Assembly: GCA_003558625.1 (NCBI GenBank)
Contig: PWPP01000071.1
Location: forward strand, 1-8,548
DNA: 8,548 bases
Direction of reading: 5' to 3'
Source of the DNA: Syntrophomonas sp.
GTDB taxonomy: Bacteria; Bacillota; Syntrophomonadia; Syntrophomonadales; Syntrophomonadaceae
Part shown: in pieces, positions 1 to 6,121 of the stretch
How positions within the stretch are numbered: position 1 is the stretch's first letter
Layout: every line of letters begins with the position of its first letter
The notes under the pieces: model-generated
Told to the model about the DNA's origin: nothing
The model's database searches: none
The model's input: the letters and a program-made list of their open reading frames with translations, nothing else
Made by a program: the position numbers and the translations under genes

Positions 1-219
1 CCTTGGTGCATTTATGAGCGGGTAGGCAGTTCAGAGTGTTCTATTGTAGGCTGGTCCTTTGAAGGACAGATTCCTGCGGTTACCAGCATGTTTAAGATGG
101 GCAGTTCCGTAAAAACCGCCTTGCCGGATGTTTATGCCGCAGGAAAATGGGTCTACAGCCCGGCTGGTGGACCTACTGCCATTATGACAGGCAGGATTGC
201 AACAGAGCAATGCAAGTAA
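1..219 (+). CDS. Phytoene desaturase / retinol isomerase-type FAD-dependent oxidoreductase, C-terminal fragment (5' end outside window)
   Basis: Frame 1 is open from the first base to TAA at 217-219 and gives 72 residues with no start, so the gene enters from the left. The end of the fragment reads YAAGKWVYSPAGGPTAIMTG followed by RIATEQ. This matches the C-terminal FAD-binding strand and helix of the CrtI/amine-oxidase-like NAD(P)/FAD oxidoreductases, typically 'aGqw..pgGG.pgA..sGr.aA..i'. Family members desaturate, saturate or isomerise polyenes and related lipids using FAD, but the substrate cannot be read from this piece. An AT-rich hairpin with a T-run (252-283) follows the stop and probably ends the transcript. 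The family call is fairly firm; the exact reaction is unknown. Confidence 0.75.
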   Translation, partial: PWCIYERVGSSECSIVGWSFEGQIPAVTSMFKMGSSVKTALPDVYAAGKWVYSPAGGPTAIMTGRIATEQCK

Positions 220-349
220 GGGTGCCGGCTAGAAGGATTCCGGATGTATTTACTTGATAGATTTCATCAAGTTTTATTTTTTTAAATGTTGCCTGTGTAC
301 CAGTGCCTTTTTCAAAGAACATTTTTCTGATAAAATCAATATGTGCCAT
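182..349 (-). CDS. Small unrecognised ORF with a strong ribosome binding site, possibly the start of a broken gene
   Basis: On the - strand an ATG at 349-347 opens a 55-residue frame ending at TAA (184-182). A perfect AGGAGG (complement of 359-364) sits 9 bases before the ATG. The start of the product is MAHIDFIRKMFFEKGTGTQA, followed by a lysine-rich stretch and a hydrophobic C-terminus (ILLAGTLTCIALL). The composition looks protein-like, but I do not recognise the family. The frame runs through the + strand terminator and 38 bases into the oxidoreductase 3' end, so its last third may be accidental read-through of a truncated gene. It could be an intact small protein or the 5' remnant of a larger one. 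Confidence 0.35.
   Translation of the reverse strand: MAHIDFIRKMFFEKGTGTQATFKKIKLDEIYQVNTSGILLAGTLTCIALLQSCLS
252..283 (+). terminator. Probable intrinsic terminator of the FAD oxidoreductase gene
   Basis: A perfect 7-bp stem (ACTTGAT, 252-258; ATCAAGT, 266-272) with a 7-base loop is followed directly by TTTATTTTTTT. It lies 32 bases after the stop codon at 219. The stem is AT-rich, so the terminator may be only moderately strong. Confidence 0.5.
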
Positions 350-365
350 TGTCAGCATCCTCCTA

Positions 366-815
366 TTGCTTCAATATTGAGGGATATTTTTAAAAAATCG
401 GAGAGACAGGGTTCCTTGATTTTATTCTGTTACCCTGATTTAGTTTCATGAGTATATTCATAGACATGTTCCCTCATAAAAGACCGGGGATCATGTGCGG
501 GCCTATATTTACTGATCGCGGATATGAATTGCTTGATGATCTGCTGCAATTAAAATAAGTTTCAACCGGTAAGGAAGAGGTGGAACTTACACCGCTGCCG
601 GCGCAACAGCCGGTAAAGGAACTCTGGATGGCTTTTACCACCCCCCTTATGTGCGTCTGAGTTCACCAACCGCGGTGCGTGCAAGCCCCGTTCTTTTTTA
701 AGAGCAACTTCTGGGTCTTAGTAAGTGAATAAATAGCATCAAAACGGATATATAATACAACAAGCATCTTCCTTTTTACACCATTTTATGATATATTAAC
801 TATGTTAATCGGTGG
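366..815. other. About 450 bases without a convincing gene
   Basis: Only short frames are visible. The least unlikely is 448-558 (+), 36 residues with no ribosome binding site. The same frame reopens after its TAA and runs to TGA at 658-660, which could be a decayed coding stretch. A small GC-rich hairpin (598-602 with 609-613, CCGGC/GCCGG) lies inside. A TATAAT box occurs at 751-756, but there is no good -35 box 16-19 bases upstream. I compared the stretch by eye with common riboswitch consensus sequences (cobalamin, TPP, FMN, SAM, Moco) and found no match. Confidence 0.4.
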
Positions 816-819
816 TTAT

Positions 820-850
820 ATAGCCCCTGCGGATTCGCAGGGGCTATTTT
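820..850 (+). terminator. Strong intrinsic terminator with no obvious upstream gene
   Basis: A perfect 12-bp stem (820-831 with 836-847, core TAGCCCCTGCG/CGCAGGGGCTA) closes on a GATT tetraloop and runs into TTTT at 847-850. The T-run is present on the + strand only, so it stops rightward transcription. No recognisable gene precedes it for more than 500 bases. It may terminate a small RNA or the transcript of a decayed gene. Confidence 0.85.
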
Positions 851-954
851 GCACTAAAGAAGGGAGGCTACTTGTCTGTTATAGTATTACCGTTAGACGT
901 ATTGTTGGACTCAGAAATCCCGCGCATTGTTGTTTTACCGCCTATATTATTCAC

Positions 955-1290
955 ATCAACCGTGCGGTGTTTGAAGATGCCACCATTGCTGATGCTGTAC
1001 TGGATAGAGTAGTTAACAATACATACAGAATAGGACTTAGAGGCCCAACCTTAAGAGCAAGCATTCCTCAAGATGATGGAGGTGATAGCACAGGAAAAAT
1101 ACTCTACGTGAAACGTTATGCATAAGGTAGCGCCCCCCTTGGCCGGATAAGATTAGATTAACGGTCTGAATTGAGGAGAATAACCATTTTTTCATCGCGT
1201 CTGACTGCCCCCAGTTCTTATCACGGAATAAAGCTGGTTTCAGGAAACTGGCAGAGCATTTCTTTAGCGGAATTTGACGGTCCCCATACC
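955..1290 (+). mobile_element. Remnant of the right end of an IS21-family insertion sequence
   Basis: The istB 3' fragment is followed by about 165 non-coding bases. These contain three loosely related, closely spaced copies of a GGAA-T...GG motif: CGGAATAAAGCTGG (from about 1224), a degenerate AGGAAACTGG, and CGGAATTTGACGG (from about 1268). Multiple short terminal repeats beyond istB are typical of IS21 elements, where they bind the transposase. The exact tip of the element and any target duplication could not be defined. The left part of the element is gone. Confidence 0.5.
961..1125 (+). pseudogene. istB: IS21-family istB (transposition helper ATPase), C-terminal remnant
   Basis: The frame contains FEDATIADAVLDRVVNNTYR followed by IGLRGPTLR, ending with TAA at 1123-1125. 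It matches the C-terminal end of IstB proteins ('...dptiADAiLDRlvhnayrIeLkGeSlR'). IstB is a DnaA/AAA-like ATPase of about 250 residues that works with the IstA transposase. The Walker motifs, the rest of istB and all of istA are missing upstream, and the sequence before about 955 in the same frame does not look like IstB. This is therefore a truncated remnant with no activity of its own. The open frame reaches back to 802, but that start lies in the terminator region and is not credible. Confidence 0.7.
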
Positions 1291-1376
1291 CGTAAAATTG
1301 TAAGAAGCTTTAATTCCATTTCATTAATCTACACGTATAAACTGGATGTTGTTCATATCTGAAGGGAGGTTTTCTC

Positions 1377-2129
1377 TTGAAAATACTATTTAAAATGTTA
1401 ACCATTGGCCTGGTCAGAGCTCATTCTTTTTACCTGCCTCCGTCATATTTCGGGACCATACTGCCCATTATAGCTACAGCTATCATAATGTATGGTTTGC
1501 TGCCCGCACTGATCGGCGGTGCAATATATATTGTGTCTACGGTAATCTTCTTTGCCCTGATTATTCACCTGTTTTCTTTTTTTCTAATAGACCTCTACAT
1601 GGCCGCTGCACTTTCTGTTATTGTTTTTACAACCTTACTTATTATATGGTTAAGCACTTCATTTAGAATCAACTACGAAGCGGGTTTTAAAAGAATGCGG
1701 CTGCACTATATTTCCCGTTCTGCGATTATGTTTCTAATGACATGGTTAACCAACAAACATTTTGATATGGAACTTTCACATAAAACTAAATTCTTAGAAA
1801 TACGCCTAAAAAAATATGATGAAATTCTGACCGACCTGCCAAGCAAACAGCAGATGGCCCGGGAGTTATATGCCGATATTGTGCGATTAACCGAATTTTT
1901 TGGGAATGACATCATCCTCTATGGCTTTTCAGCCGGTTCTTTTGAAAAGCTGTTGGTTGAAGCCGGTTTGGGTGAATCACAAATTAAAGTATATAAAACC
2001 ATTATTCCACCCCATCATTCCTTGATATACAGTGATCATGAACGATTCTTTCATATCCATCTGATTGATGTGAGAGGAATGGGCTTAACTGATGCAATTA
2101 TTAAAGACAGCCATGAAACCCCTTTCTAA
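1377..2129 (+). CDS. Unrecognised membrane-anchored protein, 250 residues
   Basis: The TTG start at 1377 is chosen because GAAGGGAGG (1361-1369) lies 7 bases before it, and the frame ends at TAA 2127-2129. The N-terminal 95 residues hold about three hydrophobic segments (roughly 24-43, 45-69 and 73-93). A basic stretch (around FKRMRLHY, 104-111) follows, and then a mostly soluble, charged C-terminal domain of about 140 residues, predicted to be cytoplasmic by the positive-inside rule. That domain contains GNDIILYGFSAGSFEKLL and a His-rich part (IIPPHHSLIYSDHERFFHIH). I recognise no family and assign no function. It directly follows the IS21 remnant and is probably transcribed alone, ending at the hairpin at 2173-2198. 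Confidence 0.75.
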   Translation: MKILFKMLTIGLVRAHSFYLPPSYFGTILPIIATAIIMYGLLPALIGGAIYIVSTVIFFALIIHLFSFFLIDLYMAAALSVIVFTTLLIIWLSTSFRINYEAGFKRMRLHYISRSAIMFLMTWLTNKHFDMELSHKTKFLEIRLKKYDEILTDLPSKQQMARELYADIVRLTEFFGNDIILYGFSAGSFEKLLVEAGLGESQIKVYKTIIPPHHSLIYSDHERFFHIHLIDVRGMGLTDAIIKDSHETPF

Positions 2130-2172
2130 CCCTGAAAATACGATCCATATGAACAGCTGAGTTTTGATATGT

Positions 2173-2214
2173 AGGTGTTGGGTTTTTACCCAACGCCTGT
2201 ATTTCTTTTTTTTT
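2173..2214 (+). terminator. Terminator-like hairpin after the 250-residue membrane protein gene
   Basis: An 11-bp stem with one G-T pair (AGGTGTTGGGT 2173-2183, ACCCAACGCCT 2188-2198) and a TTTT loop is followed after GTA by a long T-rich run (2201-2214). It begins 44 bases after the stop codon of the upstream gene. It also covers the apparent GTG start of the next small frame, so either that start is wrong or the hairpin regulates it. Confidence 0.65.
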
Positions 2215-2408
2215 CCTTTGCCATTCCCATTTCATTGGCAGCGATAATTGTTTCAACGGTCGTTCGGCGAGATTTAGGCGGCCCGGAAAGTCCCGGTTAC
2301 AGGGAAGCGGTCTCAGGGCAGAGAATGGGACTGATAGCGCTGGGGATCATGCTTTTCGTTATTATCGCGGCTGCCATTTTCTTTACTCTGGCCTTCTGGG
2401 GGAGATGA
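2175..2408 (+). CDS. Small protein with two membrane helices, unrecognised (start uncertain)
   Basis: The frame runs from GTG 2175 to TGA 2406-2408 and encodes 77 residues. Two hydrophobic helices (about 8-29 and 52-75) flank a polar loop containing VVRRDLGGPESPGYREAVSG, ending in FWGR. The second half has codon use like the neighbouring real genes and looks genuinely coding. An in-frame TAG lies just before the GTG, no ribosome binding site is visible, and the start falls inside a terminator-type hairpin. The annotated N-terminus is therefore doubtful: a later TTG (about 2236) or loss of the original 5' end are both possible. Function unknown. Confidence 0.45.
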   Translation: MLGFYPTPVFLFFSFAIPISLAAIIVSTVVRRDLGGPESPGYREAVSGQRMGLIALGIMLFVIIAAAIFFTLAFWGR

Positions 2409-2410
2409 AG

Positions 2411-2435
2411 AGAACAAAGGACAGTTCTTTGTTCT
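2411..2435. repeat. Perfect 9-bp inverted repeat after the small membrane protein gene
   Basis: AGAACAAAG (2411-2419) and CTTTGTTCT (2427-2435) are exact complements around a 7-base spacer, starting 3 bases after the stop at 2408. No T-run follows, so it is not a classical terminator. It may stabilise the 3' end of the transcript or be a protein-binding site. Confidence 0.5.
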
Positions 2436-2487
2436 ACGCTCTGTACATCTTCTTTTCGGTAAAACCAGTTGACGAAGGGGGGCCCTG

Positions 2488-2631
2488 ATGGAAACGGATG
2501 AAATGAATTTTGAGGTATGGAAAAATGTTACCAGATCACTGAAAAATCCTGCCAAAAAAAATTCACCAGAGTTATTGACAAAAAGGAGCAAGCTATTTTA
2601 TAGTAAATATACCGACGGTCGGTATATTTAA
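2488..2631 (+). CDS. Possible short peptide ORF overlapping the tetR promoter and operator (doubtful)
   Basis: ATG 2488 follows a G-rich Shine-Dalgarno-like GAAGGGGG by about 6-7 bases and opens 47 lysine-rich residues ending at TAA 2629-2631. No family is recognised. The frame spans the -35 and -10 boxes and the whole operator of the tetR gene, so its 3' half is constrained as regulatory DNA. It may well be a chance frame. Confidence 0.2.
   Translation: METDEMNFEVWKNVTRSLKNPAKKNSPELLTKRSKLFYSKYTDGRYI
2575..2604 (+). promoter_or_regulatory. Sigma-A-type promoter of the tetR gene
   Basis: A perfect -35 box TTGACA (2575-2580) and a -10 box TATAGT (2599-2604, five of six consensus bases) are separated by 18 bases. 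The expected transcription start is near 2611, inside the palindromic operator that begins immediately after the -10 box. A bound repressor would therefore block initiation, consistent with autorepression. Confidence 0.75.
2605..2629. promoter_or_regulatory. TetR operator 1 (own promoter)
   Basis: A perfect palindrome with 12-bp arms around a single central G (2617). Its 17-bp core is ATACCGACGGTCGGTAT. The core is shared with two further sites at 3369-3387 and 6105-6121, and it has the size and symmetry of TetR-family operators. It starts directly after the -10 box and ends 18 bases before the tetR ATG. Confidence 0.85.
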
Positions 2632-2647
2632 GAGAGGATGATTCTAG

Positions 2648-3346
2648 ATGGATAAGGCAACCAGGATTGGTGACCGCAAGCAGGAATTCCTGATGGCAGC
2701 GTTAGAACTTTTTCACGATAAAGGATATGAAAAGACCACCATCCAGGACATCATCGATAAAATGGGCGTATCCAAAGGGGCCTTTTATCATTACTTTGAA
2801 TCAAAAGAAGACATCCTGGAGAAGATCGCCAGGGAATATGTTGTCCGGGGCATTATGATTATGAGGAAGGCAGCGAATAGAGAAGACTTGAATGCTATGG
2901 AAAAGATCAACAACATGATCGATACGCTCAATGAGTATAAAGGCAACAGAGAAAAGGAACGCATTAAAATAAAAGGGTTGTTTAAAGGGGATAAGAATCT
3001 GAAGCTGGAAAGGAAAATTGAGAACGCCATCAAACAGGACGCGTTGAGTATTTTTCAGCAGATTTTAGATCGTGCGGTAGAGGAAGGATTGATTGAAAAG
3101 AGCAATACAAGAGAACTGGCTGAATTCACTGCTGCTATTATCAGCATTATGGATACATCCATTGACCGGCTGATGGAGGATTTCGGAGCAGATCGCAAAG
3201 AATTGTGCAGCGGGGAATGTCTAAAAAGACTGGAAGAAAAACTTGATTTCTATGAAGCGGCGTTTGCCCGGGTCTATAATTTACCGGGAAGACCTATAAG
3301 ACTAAGAGAATCGTATTTAAGAAGGTTTGCCGGAAAAAACATGTAA
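2648..3346 (+). CDS. TetR/AcrR-family transcriptional repressor of the phosphotransferase-efflux cassette
   Basis: The product is 232 residues from ATG 2648, with GAGAGG at 2632-2637 upstream. Residues 11-60 form the TetR DNA-binding domain: QEFLMAALELFHDKGYEKTT, then IQDIIDKMGVSKGAFYHYF and SKEDIL, the characteristic helix-turn-helix signature. The C-terminal part (about 65-232) is alpha-helical, variable and presumably binds the inducer. It ends in a basic tail. A perfect palindrome overlaps its own promoter, and near-identical palindromes precede the next two genes, so it probably represses itself, the Rph-like enzyme and the MFS exporter, and is released by a small molecule. The context matches yvkB of Bacillus subtilis (recalled, not searched). 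The ligand is unknown. Confidence 0.9.
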   Translation: MDKATRIGDRKQEFLMAALELFHDKGYEKTTIQDIIDKMGVSKGAFYHYFESKEDILEKIAREYVVRGIMIMRKAANREDLNAMEKINNMIDTLNEYKGNREKERIKIKGLFKGDKNLKLERKIENAIKQDALSIFQQILDRAVEEGLIEKSNTRELAEFTAAIISIMDTSIDRLMEDFGADRKELCSGECLKRLEEKLDFYEAAFARVYNLPGRPIRLRESYLRRFAGKNM

Positions 3347-3368
3347 AAGCCTATTTTTATATTCTACG

Positions 3369-3387
3369 CATACCAACGGTCGGTATG
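3369..3387. promoter_or_regulatory. TetR operator 2 (upstream of the rifampicin phosphotransferase-like gene)
   Basis: Nine-bp arms around a central G (3378) with one mismatch; the core is ATACCAACGGTCGGTAT, differing from operator 1 at one position. It lies between the tetR stop (3346) and the ribosome binding site (3401-3407) of the next gene. A weak -10-like TATATT (3358-3363) just precedes it, which mirrors the operator 1 geometry, but no good -35 box is visible. Confidence 0.8.
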
Positions 3388-3415
3388 TGAATATGTGCCA
3401 GAGGAGGATATGATT

Positions 3416-6046
3416 ATGAACCAAAAGCAATTTACGGAGTTTTTGAAAAATGTGACCAGCGCTGATTTTTCACTGGCAGGTGGTAAAGGCGCGAACCTGG
3501 GAGAGATGATCAAGGCGGGACTTCCGGTACCGCAAGGGTTTGTGCTGCTTACCAGAGCCTATCAACGCTTTGTGGCCGATAATTCACTGCAGCCCCGGCT
3601 GGACAACCTGTTGCTGGGGGTACAGGGAGACAGTTTTAAGGAATTAGAGAGAGCGTCTCAGGACATCCAGGCCTTATTCCACCAGGGGGAAATATCCGAA
3701 GATGTATGGCAAGAGATGGAAAAAGCCTATGAGCTTCTTGGTATGCCCGCGGTGGCAGTACGATCTTCTGCTACCGCCGAGGATCTACCCGGGACTTCCT
3801 TTGCCGGACAGTATGACACGTATCTAAATATAAAGGGCAAAGAAGAACTGGCCCGGTATGTGAAAAAGTGCTGGGCATCCCTGTGGAATCACCGGGCTTT
3901 ATCATACAGGCTGAAACACAACATCGGGCACCACCAGCTGGCCATCGCGGTGGTGGTGCAAAAACTGATTGATGCAGAAAAATCCGGCATTTTATTCACC
4001 GCGAATCCTTTAAACGGCCGGCGGGACCAGGTTTTGTTGAATTCATCCTGGGGGCTGGGCGAAGCCGTTGTGGGAGGAGAAGTGAATCCCGATCAGTGGG
4101 TTATAGATAAGCAGAGTGGATCGATCATGGAGGAAAGAATAGCCAGAAAAGAAGTGATGACGGTGAGAGAGGCTAGAGGTATTGAGCTGGTAAATGTGCC
4201 GCCGGAAAAACAAGAGGAGATCACCCTGGATCAAGGGGAACTGGAAGCGCTATTACAGCTGGCCCTCAAGGTGGAAGACTATTTCGGCTCCCCCCAGGAT
4301 CTTGAATGGGCCAGCAATGAAGGAACACTCTACCTCGTTCAAACCAGGCCCATTACATCCCTGTACCCGATGCCGGAAGTAAAAGGCCGGAAAAACGGCA
4401 TGAGGGTATATATCAATGTAAATAATTATTCCCAGGCCATGAAAGAGCCTTTTACGCCCATGGGCGCAGATGTGATCAGCTCCATGATCAAGCACATGCT
4501 AAATAAGCTTGGTCCTGGAAATATTAAGGGCGATCCGTTATGGTGGCTGCAAAATCTTGGCGGCCGTCTTTTTGTAGACATTACTGATTTTATGAGGACG
4601 GAGAAGAGCTGGGATAAATTTAAAAAAGAAGATCCCAATGACAAGGACCCCATAACAACCAGGGCCCTGCTGCAGCTGATAGAAAGAAACAGGGATGAAA
4701 TCATCAATCCGAAAGAAGCGGTCAAGCTGTATCGCATGCTGAATCCCAGATTAATAAAATTTATGGCCGGTGCCGCTGGGAAATATTCCTATGGTGTCTT
4801 TTCTCCAATCACGGCCCGAAAAAAGGCGATCAACCTCGGTGATCAAACAGTCCGGGAGATGGAAGAGGCCAGAAAACATATTCAAACAACAGAAGAGAAA
4901 CTCAGATTTATCGAAGACCATTTAGGGAAACTTTTTATTAACTGTTTTGAACTGTTGTTTTATGTATCGGTTTCATCCACCTATATCGAAAAAGCCAGGA
5001 AGATCATGAAAACCCAGTTAGATGATATATCTGACCTGCAATTGGTTGAAAAGTCGGTTCCCCATAGTGTGACCACGGAGATGGGTATGCATATCTTAGA
5101 GTTGGCGAAAGGTTATGATCAAAAAGGGAAAAGACCCGGTGCCGGGGATCCTGAGGTCAAAGCGTTCTTAGCCAAGTACGGTCACCGCTCGGCCATAGAG
5201 CTGGATGTAGGAGTGCCGTCCTGGCAGGAAGAACCACAATATGTATTAGACCTGATAAACAGTTATATCGATAACAAAAACTACCAGGAAGGAATCGATC
5301 GCTTTTATAGCGGCAAAAAGGAAGCAGAAAAAGCCATACAAAGGATAAAGACGGATTTAGAAAAAAAAGGGGAACGGCGTAAAGCGAAAAAGGTAGAAAA
5401 AATACTGAAAGACTTCAGGGAAATGTTTGGGATCAGGGAACTGTCCAAGTTTGTTGTTACACAGGTTTTCAGTATTACCCGTGATCTATTGATTGAAGTA
5501 GGAGAAGAACTGGAAAGAGCGGGTCGCATCAGCGACAAAATGGATATATTCTTCGTAACCATCGAAGATATACGGGCCGGCAAAGATCTCAACCAGCGGG
5601 TTAAGCGCAATAAAGAACAATTCCTGATCGATGAAAAACGGGTCGCACCCAGGCTTTTGACCAGTACCGGGGAGAGTATTTTTTCCGCAATGGAAGAAGC
5701 CGGTGATCTTGGTCTCACCGGTATTCCTGTATCCCCAGGGGTTTTTGAAGGCCCAGTCAGGGTTTTAGATCATCCGCAAGAGGGTTATAAACTGGAGCAG
5801 GGCGATATTCTGGTAACAACAGGCACCAACCCGGCATGGACACCGCTGTTCCTCAAGCTGGGAGCTCTGATCATGGAAACCGGCGGATCTATCTCCCACG
5901 GTTCTGTTGTGGCCAGGGAATATGGAGTGCCGGCTGTGGCCGGGGTCAGCAGGGCTACCACAGAGCTTAAAGACGGGTATATCGTAAGGATTAATGGCGA
6001 AACCGGAAGCGTAGATGTCATTGATCGGAGTTGCATTAAAGTATAA
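3416..6046 (+). CDS. rph: Rifampicin phosphotransferase-like (Rph) PEP-synthase-family enzyme
   Basis: The start ATG 3416 is chosen because GAGGAGG (3401-3407) lies 8 bases before it; earlier in-frame GTG 3395 and ATG 3410 are poorly spaced. The product is 876 residues, close to the roughly 865-870 of known Rph proteins. Domains in order are an ATP-grasp domain (about 1-314; GGKGANLGEM near 22-31, RSSATAEDLPGTSFAGQ near 116-132, LYLVQTRPIT at 305-314), a substrate domain (about 330-750, with KYGHRSAIELD near 587-597), and a C-terminal phosphohistidine swivel domain (from about 770). In the swivel domain GGSISHG places the catalytic His at residue 828. PEP synthase instead has the His in the middle and a C-terminal PEP barrel, which is absent here. 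Rph enzymes phosphorylate rifamycins from ATP, releasing AMP and phosphate. The substrate domain is the variable part, so the true antibiotic is uncertain. The gene lies between its regulator and an exporter. Confidence 0.8.
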   Translation: MNQKQFTEFLKNVTSADFSLAGGKGANLGEMIKAGLPVPQGFVLLTRAYQRFVADNSLQPRLDNLLLGVQGDSFKELERASQDIQALFHQGEISEDVWQEMEKAYELLGMPAVAVRSSATAEDLPGTSFAGQYDTYLNIKGKEELARYVKKCWASLWNHRALSYRLKHNIGHHQLAIAVVVQKLIDAEKSGILFTANPLNGRRDQVLLNSSWGLGEAVVGGEVNPDQWVIDKQSGSIMEERIARKEVMTVREARGIELVNVPPEKQEEITLDQGELEALLQLALKVEDYFGSPQDLEWASNEGTLYLVQTRPITSLYPMPEVKGRKNGMRVYINVNNYSQAMKEPFTPMGADVISSMIKHMLNKLGPGNIKGDPLWWLQNLGGRLFVDITDFMRTEKSWDKFKKEDPNDKDPITTRALLQLIERNRDEIINPKEAVKLYRMLNPRLIKFMAGAAGKYSYGVFSPITARKKAINLGDQTVREMEEARKHIQTTEEKLRFIEDHLGKLFINCFELLFYVSVSSTYIEKARKIMKTQLDDISDLQLVEKSVPHSVTTEMGMHILELAKGYDQKGKRPGAGDPEVKAFLAKYGHRSAIELDVGVPSWQEEPQYVLDLINSYIDNKNYQEGIDRFYSGKKEAEKAIQRIKTDLEKKGERRKAKKVEKILKDFREMFGIRELSKFVVTQVFSITRDLLIEVGEELERAGRISDKMDIFFVTIEDIRAGKDLNQRVKRNKEQFLIDEKRVAPRLLTSTGESIFSAMEEAGDLGLTGIPVSPGVFEGPVRVLDHPQEGYKLEQGDILVTTGTNPAWTPLFLKLGALIMETGGSISHGSVVAREYGVPAVAGVSRATTELKDGYIVRINGETGSVDVIDRSCIKV

Positions 6047-6060
6047 GGAGTGCCTGGCAG

Positions 6061-6089
6061 CAGCCGGCTGTAAGAACAACAGCCGGCTG
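6061..6089. repeat. Hairpin made of two copies of a self-complementary 10-mer between rph and the MFS gene
   Basis: CAGCCGGCTG occurs at 6061-6070 and again at 6080-6089, separated by nine bases. The 10-mer is itself palindromic, so the pair is both a direct and an inverted repeat and can form a perfect 10-bp GC-rich stem. It starts 14 bases after the rph stop and is followed by AAAAAG rather than T, so it is not an intrinsic terminator for rightward transcripts. It may protect or process the mRNA between the two genes. Confidence 0.6.
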
Positions 6090-6104
6090 AAAAAGCCCAA
6101 ACAT

Positions 6105-6121
6105 ATACCGACGGTCGGTAT
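6105..6121. promoter_or_regulatory. TetR operator 3 (upstream of the MFS exporter gene)
   Basis: ATACCGACGGTCGGTAT is a perfect 8-bp-arm palindrome around G 6113 and is identical to the 17-bp core of operator 1. It lies 20 bases before the MFS ATG and 7 bases before its Shine-Dalgarno sequence. No convincing -35/-10 pair was found next to it, so it may control a weak local promoter or act as a roadblock to transcripts coming from rph. Confidence 0.85.

Noticed and set aside
560..720. Riboswitch or other known structured RNA
   Set aside because: It contains a GC-rich hairpin, but none of the consensus boxes I compared (cobalamin, TPP, FMN, SAM, Moco) fit. It is left only as a question tied to the terminator at 820-850.
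802..960. N-terminal extension of the istB remnant back to ATG 802
   Set aside because: The ATG and the next codons lie in the strong terminator at 820-850, and the residues before about 955 do not resemble IstB.
1171..1362. A 63-residue frame starting with TTG before the membrane protein gene
   Set aside because: It lies in the non-coding end of the IS21 remnant, has no family resemblance and covers the repeat motifs.
5305..5718. 137-residue minus-strand frame, and similar antisense frames inside rph, tetR and the MFS gene
   Set aside because: They are antisense shadows of strongly supported genes, without ribosome binding sites or recognisable domains.
3416..6046. Classical phosphoenolpyruvate synthase (PpsA) or pyruvate phosphate dikinase
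   Set aside because: The phosphohistidine domain is at the extreme C-terminus and no C-terminal PEP/pyruvate-binding barrel follows it. The motif is GGSISHG, whereas PEP synthase has the TCHAA-type motif. The order ATP-grasp, variable domain, His domain is that of Rph.
6061..6094. Intrinsic terminator after rph
   Set aside because: The stem is strong but is followed by A's, not T's, on the + strand. On the - strand the T-run precedes the hairpin.
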